Below the pieces are notes generated by a model. The model did no database searches. It saw nothing but the letters and a program-made list of their open reading frames with translations, and was not told the origin of the DNA. Position numbers and translations under genes: made by a program. DNA of 64,000 bases. It comes from Chrysomallon squamiferum (taxonomy: Eukaryota; Mollusca; Gastropoda; Neomphalida; Peltospiridae). The stretch lies in the NCBI GenBank assembly GCA_012295275.1, contig CM022670.1:22370921-22434920 (forward strand). The letters run 5' to 3'. Position 1 is the first letter of the stretch. Each line of letters opens with the position of its first letter. Positions 19,649 through 64,000 of the stretch are shown here, in pieces.

Positions 19649-19879
19649 GCAAAACATACACACGCACACACATTCTCAGCCTAATCGTTTAGCCTCTCAC
19701 CTATGGGACTAATTACGTTTCTACCAAAGTGTAACAGTGTTTTCTCAAAAACTTACTTTAATGCGAATATCTAAATATTTCATATTTTAATTTTATTTCA
19801 TATTCGAATTCGATAGAGCGTCACAGGAGAAATCAGACTGAATGTCACAGTTTGTTCACAGTTTCCGTCCACTTGTTAG

Positions 19880-19899
19880 TGACGTGAGCGCACTGCGCA
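19880..19899 (+). promoter_or_regulatory. candidate CRE-like and NRF1-like sites upstream of PLPP
   Basis: TGACGTGA (19880-19887) followed at once by GCGCACTGCGCA (19888-19899), which resembles a CRE half-site and an NRF1 element. They lie about 120-140 bp before the PLPP ATG, in a CpG-containing patch, as expected for a core promoter. No TATA box was seen nearby. Site calls are by eye. Confidence 0.35.
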
Positions 19900-20017
19900 A
19901 AACCAGTCAACAACTTGGATCCGTTTGACAAAAACGAGCAGACGACACTGGTTTGTTTAGCTGTACAAATATCTCTTAGGGATAAAGTCAAGACATTTCA
20001 GCAGAGATTAACACATA

Positions 20018-32279
<12,262 letters not shown>

Positions 32280-32849
32280 CTGATATATTACATTCACCCA
32301 AAGCGTTCGAGATTCCAGTTTTTATATCCAAATATCCAAATGTCACTAGTAAACCAGAGATAGAAAAGTATCATATATAACTGTGAAAATCATTCTTTTT
32401 GAATTATAATTATCCAAAATAGGGAGAATAGTTGGAAATCAGTAAACATAGAAACATTTTAGAAATTGAAGTGTATATCCAGATGAATCTCTCACAGAAA
32501 GCAGTTCAGAATGAAAACTTAAAAATAATCATCTATTACAGGAACACATTATGATACTTGACAGGAATAGAATATCGTCCTTAAATAGCGGCTGGAAATT
32601 TGTAATGTTTGTGAATACTAGTGTTTATATCGCTTGGTTACGCGTTGTGAAAAAACAAACATTTAAAGAAAATGATATCAGAATAGAATGATATTTGATA
32701 CTAACATTATCTGATCTTCTGTTTTAAACAAGATATGGACAAAATTATATTTATGGAGTATTCTAGTAGATAATTAGTAGCGGTCAGTTCAGTGATAGTT
32801 TCGAAGGAGACATGAAATGTTATCTTAATAGTCACAACTATTTAGCTAG

Positions 32850-32888
<39 letters not shown>

Positions 32889-33304
32889 TAACTTTAATTT
32901 AATTTGTAAATACATTCCATTAAAAGATATAGTTTAAATAAACTTCACATCATTCATATTAGCAGATTCACGTCATATTAGGTCAGCGTTTTTAAATATA
33001 TGTTTTTACTATAGTAACAAAATACAGGGAAAAAATAAAAAGTTAACAGGTACGCACAAAATCATTGCAATAATCAAACACAACATTTTGTATCATATTT
33101 GTATTCATATAAAGAAACAATTACAAGCAAGAGATACTTTAAACTGATGTTTGCAAGGAATTAAAATGTATTAAAATTCGTGTATATAATTACATGTAGC
33201 AGATAGCCTAGGCATATGTAGAATTGATGAGCAAAAAAAAAAAAAAAGAGATGTGGTATGGACATTTTAAACTAACTCTAACATTTATCAGTATTTAAAT
33301 CATT

Positions 33305-33640
33305 GAACAAACTGGTCCTAAAAATGTACTTATCTTCTGTATTATATCATTGTTTTATTTCTGTTAGCGACCCTCTTGTCAATCTATCTTGCATTCCTTG
33401 ATAATTATTGTGACAGACGAAGACGATATTTGTAACTGTTTTAACTACGCGAGGAATTTTGCTTAATACTGAAATGTTTGATGGTCAATATTCACTAGAA
33501 CAAACTTGTTCTCGATAGCCTTATTTTCTGTATTACATCACTGATGTATTTTCATTAAAGACTGCCTTGTCGATCTGTCATGTATTACGCGATAATTATG
33601 GCGATAGTGAGACGAAGCACTACACGGGGAATACGTTACA
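33305..33640. repeat. diverged tandem duplication, offset about 193 bp
   Basis: Copy 1 starts at 33305 and copy 2 at 33498. Both share GAACAAACT, TTTCTGTATTA.ATCA, CTTGTC.ATCT and CGATAATTAT/TGATAATTAT in the same order. They probably lie inside the PLPP 3' UTR. Confidence 0.75.
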
Positions 33641-33654
33641 TTTCCCGAGCATAG

Positions 33655-33777
33655 ATATTGTTTTTATTATCTATTATTATTAAAATTAAAAGTTTAATTA
33701 TTGTTATTGTTATTGTTAGTATTATCATTATCATTATAAAATTATTACTATTATTATTATTATTTATTGTTATTAAA

Positions 33778-33827
<50 letters not shown>

Positions 33828-33828
33828 G
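33655..33828. repeat. (TTA)n array with interruptions
   Basis: Mixed TTA, TTG and AAAT units ending in about 17 ATT units. Lies just before the candidate PLPP polyadenylation signal. Confidence 0.9.
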
Positions 33829-34349
33829 TTAGTTTGTGTTATGTAAGCTCTAATGTTTGTAGTGTTGTAAATTTAGCGTAGTAATAATAAACTTTTCAAG
33901 AAACTGAAATTTTGTTCATTGTCATTTAACATTATGAAGAGATTTAAAACAAGAACAACAACAAAACTGTCAATGTACATGCATACTAATTTAAAGAATG
34001 CTTAACTTTATTTATTTAAAAGATCAGAAGAGACATTAAGAACTGGTTACTATGAACATGTTATAAATGAAACCGTTTAAAGAGATAAATCTTGATTTTG
34101 TTGTCTTAGTTGAAAGAATCAGCTAAGTGACAAAATAACAAGCACTAAGCCACATCTAATTTTTCTACATTCACTGGGACCGTGGCGTTTACTGTAATAG
34201 CAATGTAAGTGCCAGTATTTCACATAAATCACTGATAGGGTTTATAATTTTCCTCGTTAGCTAATGATATATATCTTTGGGCGGGATTAAGAAAGCTGTT
34301 ATGTATATAGCACAATTTCAGTTAATAAAGTTCAATTGCGCTTAAGAGT

Positions 34350-34482
34350 GTTGTTTTAAAGCCAGTAGCGTGGTGTGGATTTTGTGCAGCACTGTGCCAG
34401 ATTTAGGCGCACGCCCCTCCGATCACATGACGCACACGAATATATGTAGAATTTCCTATTCTTATTTGATTGGTAATGCAAG

Positions 34483-34513
<31 letters not shown>

Positions 34514-34585
34514 TTAGTGTAAATCGTCAATATCGGTATGAGGCATTTGCCTCATTTGCCTCAATGCAGTTACGGCCATTGATAT
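34350..34585. repeat. possible degraded transposon remnant
   Basis: A locally GC-richer patch with GCCAGTAGCGTGGTGTGG at one side and GCCTCAATGCAGTTACGGCC at the other, separated by an A-run. The ends resemble each other weakly when one is reverse-complemented. The family is not identified and the call is tentative. Confidence 0.3.
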
Positions 34586-36768
34586 GCTAATTATTTAAGT
34601 AACAAAGAAAAGTTATTTCAGGATAAAGTAATATTTTACTAATCTGCTTTCAGGAGGCAACACTTTAATCACAAAATGTATACTATCATATCACAGTTTA
34701 TTTCACTGCACAAAAAATACGGCTCTAGATTTGAGAATCCTGAACAGTACAAGGCTTCCTTTCATCAAAATAAATTTTCGTTATTCTGAATATTCATGTG
34801 ATAAAAAAAAAAAAATTGTTTTAATTAATTCCACTTTTAATAAGTCCATTTTATATATATAAAACAAAATAATTTAAATATATCGTTCATATTTCCATCT
34901 TGGGAGGGTACAAAAACACCCAACTATTGACTAGCGGGTATAAAACGCTAATTACGTATGTCTTATTTTTCTTGTTAATAAATTAATTATTTAATTAAGT
35001 TTTTAATAAAATCAAACCAGATGACTTTTCCAATATCTTCCTCGTTGAAAATATTAACAATATCAGCAATTTTTCTAGAAACTTGTAAGGTTTTATTGTG
35101 GAGAAAATGCTGCCTACATACTGGGCCTACTAATGCTGTTGCATGGGAATGGAAAACTTAAAACAATCAGTGATATTTAAAACCTTAATAATACCACAGG
35201 CATATATTTATCAAGAACAAATACAAAATTATCAATAATTAATAAACTTGCTAGTACACAGAACAAGCCAAAAACACAAATTACAAAATAATTATCAAGA
35301 ACCATCATATGGCTTCTAATTATAATAAATAAATAATATTTGACCTGTAATGCCATTCTTAAACATGGATTTGTGACTGGTGAATGTTGATTTTGACATC
35401 ATTACTCTCAGTCATTTTAATCCATACATTTTCAATTAAATATCTATCATACAGAAAATATTTAAGTCAACACTGTATCATTACTTTAAAAAGTTTATTA
35501 TCGACCAGCATGTATCATCAAAAATACTTATAAACAGATGCAATAAATTAAACAATTCTCAGTTTTTTTTAAAGTTGTATTACAGTTTTAACTTTTTCAT
35601 AATTTTCAAAGACAAAGCAGATAAATAATAATTAAAATAATAATAATAAAAATTCCAGTTAGTTACATCCTGAATTGTTGTTGATTTTCCATCAAATAAT
35701 AAAATAGGAGGTTTGAAGAAATGTGTAGGCAAGCACATACTTTGAAAAAGCCAGAATTTATTAGTTAACATTGTTTTATAAATATCACCTTCTAATACAC
35801 ACATTTTAACATATTTTTAAAAAACTGTTTGCTACTTCTCATTACTTTGAATAGATCTACAATAACTATTAATTGTTAAATCAGTTATAAATATGATTTT
35901 CATTTGCAATCTATAAACAACTGTCTACCAAATCTGTAAACCAGAAAATACTGGTAATCACAGTATTAACTAATGCAGCAAGGCTATACAAACTAGCTGA
36001 TGAATTTTCATTATATTCCAATCACAATGAAATTGTGTGATTAATTAGTTCATAGATTTCACTCAGTTTTAACTGTTTTTAAGTTTACATTGTATGATCT
36101 GGTTTTAATGCTTCTTGAAACAAAATTTAAATTGCTAGTTATAATACTTCTAGCTTCAATTTAATGAACTGTGTTAGCTTACCAACACCATTTTTGTGTT
36201 TTCTAATATTAATCAAATCGTAAAATCAGCAAATTGTTAACTGAATCATTTTTATAATGAAATTTTGAAAACTGTACTTGAAAATATAATCTGTCTCAAC
36301 TTTTTCAAAAAAATAAATTTAAAAGCTAATATTAAGCGTTGCTCCAAATGTAATTTGGATAATTAGATAACACAGTATAGGTCAACTACAAATTTAGAGT
36401 ACATGTATGTGGTTATTGACTTAACAGACAGTTGTCTGGAAACATTGCTATTACTTAAAAACAGAAAAAATGTCACACACAGAATGTGGCTTGATTACAA
36501 ACTAATTACATTGCATACCTTCTTCTGTTTACACTAAATACATTTATTACTTGAATGAAATAAAAATTTTGCATTTTGCCTTTTCTTATTTTTAAAAACA
36601 TTTTGGTGACCACTAAAATGAAAAGTACATCCTCCCTTCACAATCAACCAGTTTGCAATGAAATGAAAATAAACAGAATTGAAGGGTATGGCTGAAACCT
36701 CTGAATCTTTCATTTCAGAACAATGTCAGATACAAAACAAATCCTTTTTTAATTTTTTTTTAAAGATA

Positions 36769-42575
<5,807 letters not shown>

Positions 42576-44224
42576 TTTTGTTTTGCTTTCTCACTGATTT
42601 CCTCCGTTAACAAAAAAGCATCTAACAATAAAGGAAGGCTAAAACTAAATTGTACCAACAAACTTTTCATTGGAATAGTCGACTTTTTGTGCTAAATACA
42701 GTTTCCAAAACTGTTAAATTTCAAAAATATAATGTAATAATTTTTTTTTAAATTAATAGAAATAGAAATAAAAATAGATAATAAATATTAGTATTATTTA
42801 TTTGTCTAACATTTTCTACCTGAAATACTGTCTAGTTAGCATCATAATCTATAAAATATTTTCATAATTCATTCTTGGTATTACCACATCACTTGATTTA
42901 ACGGATGAACCTACTCTGATTTATATTTCGGGGTATGTGACTTATGACCGCTGAATGTTAGCATTTACAACCTCACGCTATTTTTATCTCTGTTTTACCA
43001 TGACTCAAAACGTTTTAACCAATGAATATATATAAAACACTGACTGATAGTAAATTATGACTATAGAATGTATAATACCCAAATGTGATTAACAACAACA
43101 ACAACAACAAAATAATAATAAATAAATAAAAAGGAGAAACAAATAGAATTTATTATTGTTAGTGTTGTTCTAGATATATCGAGAAAATTAAATGCAATTT
43201 TGTAAAATAACATACAGCCCTAAGCCTTGCTGTAAGATATTAAACGTTTGTCCTTATAAAACTAACTCAAGCGATAACAGAATTTGAATGAGTGAATGGT
43301 TTACGCCTGTTACGAATAAGCTGTTTAAGATGTCACAGATAAATAACTGACATAGTTTTCAACTCATATACAATATTTTGATGAAAATTAATTTACTCAA
43401 TATCTAAATGAATTGGTATATGTGAAATTAAAACGTTAAGGAAAAACGCCAATCACGACATTCAGTGGACAGACCTTTACACCATTTTATAAACAAAATA
43501 TGATACGTGAACACAAGTAAATCGGCTTAACTACAATGATTTACAAATATATATATAAAAAAAGCACTAAAACCTATCAGTATATATTTAACGTGTTTAA
43601 ATTAGATAGGTGCAGGTATCCATATATGAAATAGTACAGTTATGAATAGAGTTCAGTCTCATCTTTCTATGTAAGCCTATATCGTTTTCATTTAAGTTAT
43701 CACAGCTTGAATTGTCGTTTGATATTAATGAATTATTATTATATTAATCATTTATTAATTATTCAAAATTTAATTTTAAAAATTATTATTTCAAAAATTC
43801 TGTCAAAACAACAGTAATTTCAAGAACAACAGTAATGATTACAATCAACAGCGTAATTAATGGCTAAATGGAATTATCCCCCGCGTGCATATTATGAGAT
43901 ATATATGCACCGGTAACGGACAAACAGCTGTTTTGTTGTGCCAAAAATGCATCTCCCGGCATTAAAGTTATCTCTATTAGTGTGAAAAAAAATTTACATT
44001 TTATAAAAAAATGTACATAAGATGTATACTTCATGTTTTATTATATAACTGAAATTTGACTTCGAAATGATTTTTGCTGATAATTTGCTGCATTCTACTT
44101 GGTCACGTGATTTCCAGCATGGCGGATGATAACTTATCGGCTTCTAGATTTTATTTGTAAGGTGTGACAGCAGCGTAGTATATGTAATGCAATTTTACTT
44201 AGTCATTTCTGAATCTCAGAATTC
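42576..44224. promoter_or_regulatory. divergent COPS5 / ARFGEF intergenic promoter region
   Basis: 1.65 kb separates the two start codons, which point away from each other. CpG dinucleotides, scarce in both gene bodies, reappear here. Near the ARFGEF side, TCACGTGA (44103-44110) is a palindromic E-box of the USF/TFE type, followed by GCATGGCGGAT, which resembles a YY1 site. No TATA box was found. No coding exon is seen. Confidence 0.55.
44119..44160 (+). other. candidate upstream ORF in the ARFGEF leader
   Basis: ATG at 44119 opens a 13-codon frame (MADDNLSASRFYL) ending at TAA 44160, 64 bases before the main ATG. It matters only if transcription starts upstream of it, which is not shown. 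The ATG may instead be part of a YY1-like initiator element. Confidence 0.3.

Positions 44225-64000
<19,776 letters not shown>

Larger units (their letters stand above)
10967..19860. other. GLOD5 3' UTR then gene-poor intergenic segment
   Basis: Begins with the GLOD5 3' UTR; a candidate AATAAA lies at 11994-11999. The rest is AT-rich with simple repeats: TTC then ATT then ATTATG units (11489-11630), GT (14276-14320), AAAT (14402-14435), A and T runs (15720-15810, 16920, 17470, 18260) and GA (19572-19640). The longest frame, 112 codons at 17509-17847, has no recognisable domain, and no splice-linked exons were found around it. I see no gene that I can support. Confidence 0.55.
32280..36768. 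other. convergent 3' ends of PLPP (+) and COPS5 (-)
   Basis: Includes the PLPP 3' UTR (candidate AATAAA at 33886-33891, about 1.6 kb after the stop) and the COPS5 3' UTR on the other strand (candidate AATAAA read from 36548-36543). Between them are A-runs (32851-32885, 34482-34510), a TTA array, a diverged duplication and a possible transposon remnant. No further gene is seen. Confidence 0.6.

Overview
This is a eukaryotic nuclear window, AT-rich and packed with microsatellites, with long GT-AG introns. The proteins match animal families, and the gene structure and low-complexity load suggest a mollusc, most likely a cephalopod such as an octopus. The species is an inference; no marker here fixes it.

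Five protein-coding genes can be assembled by joining exons at phase-consistent splice sites. (1) 2736-3417, minus: a small secreted Gly/Tyr/Met-rich protein of 110 aa with a TATA promoter near 3905. (2) 5830-10966, plus: a GLOD5-like glyoxalase-fold protein in four coding exons (159 aa). (3) 20018-32279, plus: a phospholipid phosphatase (PLPP/LPP, PAP2 family) in six exons (311 aa). (4) 36769-42575, minus: COPS5/CSN5, the JAMM deneddylase of the COP9 signalosome, in eight exons (339 aa). (5) 44225 to beyond the right edge, plus: ARFGEF1/2 (BIG, Sec7-type Arf GEF), 36 exons visible, about 1572 codons. COPS5 and ARFGEF are divergently transcribed from a 1.65 kb intergenic segment.

Between genes lie simple repeats, a truncated Tigger DNA transposon inside PLPP intron 1 (23164-23886), a two-copy dispersed repeat (4481 and 5171), a decayed coding-like tract in COPS5 intron 4, and several diverged tandem duplications. 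About 9 kb between GLOD5 and PLPP has no recognisable gene.

The most interesting signals are not genes. Two unrelated introns end in tandem arrays in which the 3' splice site itself is copied: PLPP before exon 6 and ARFGEF before exon 25. CpG is retained in the left half and at the COPS5/ARFGEF promoter but is strongly depleted in the COPS5 and ARFGEF bodies, as expected for germline gene-body methylation. ARFGEF exon 29 carries a one-base frameshift at an A run, probably a sequence error. No new multi-gene system was found. The genes look like ordinary, independent cellular genes.
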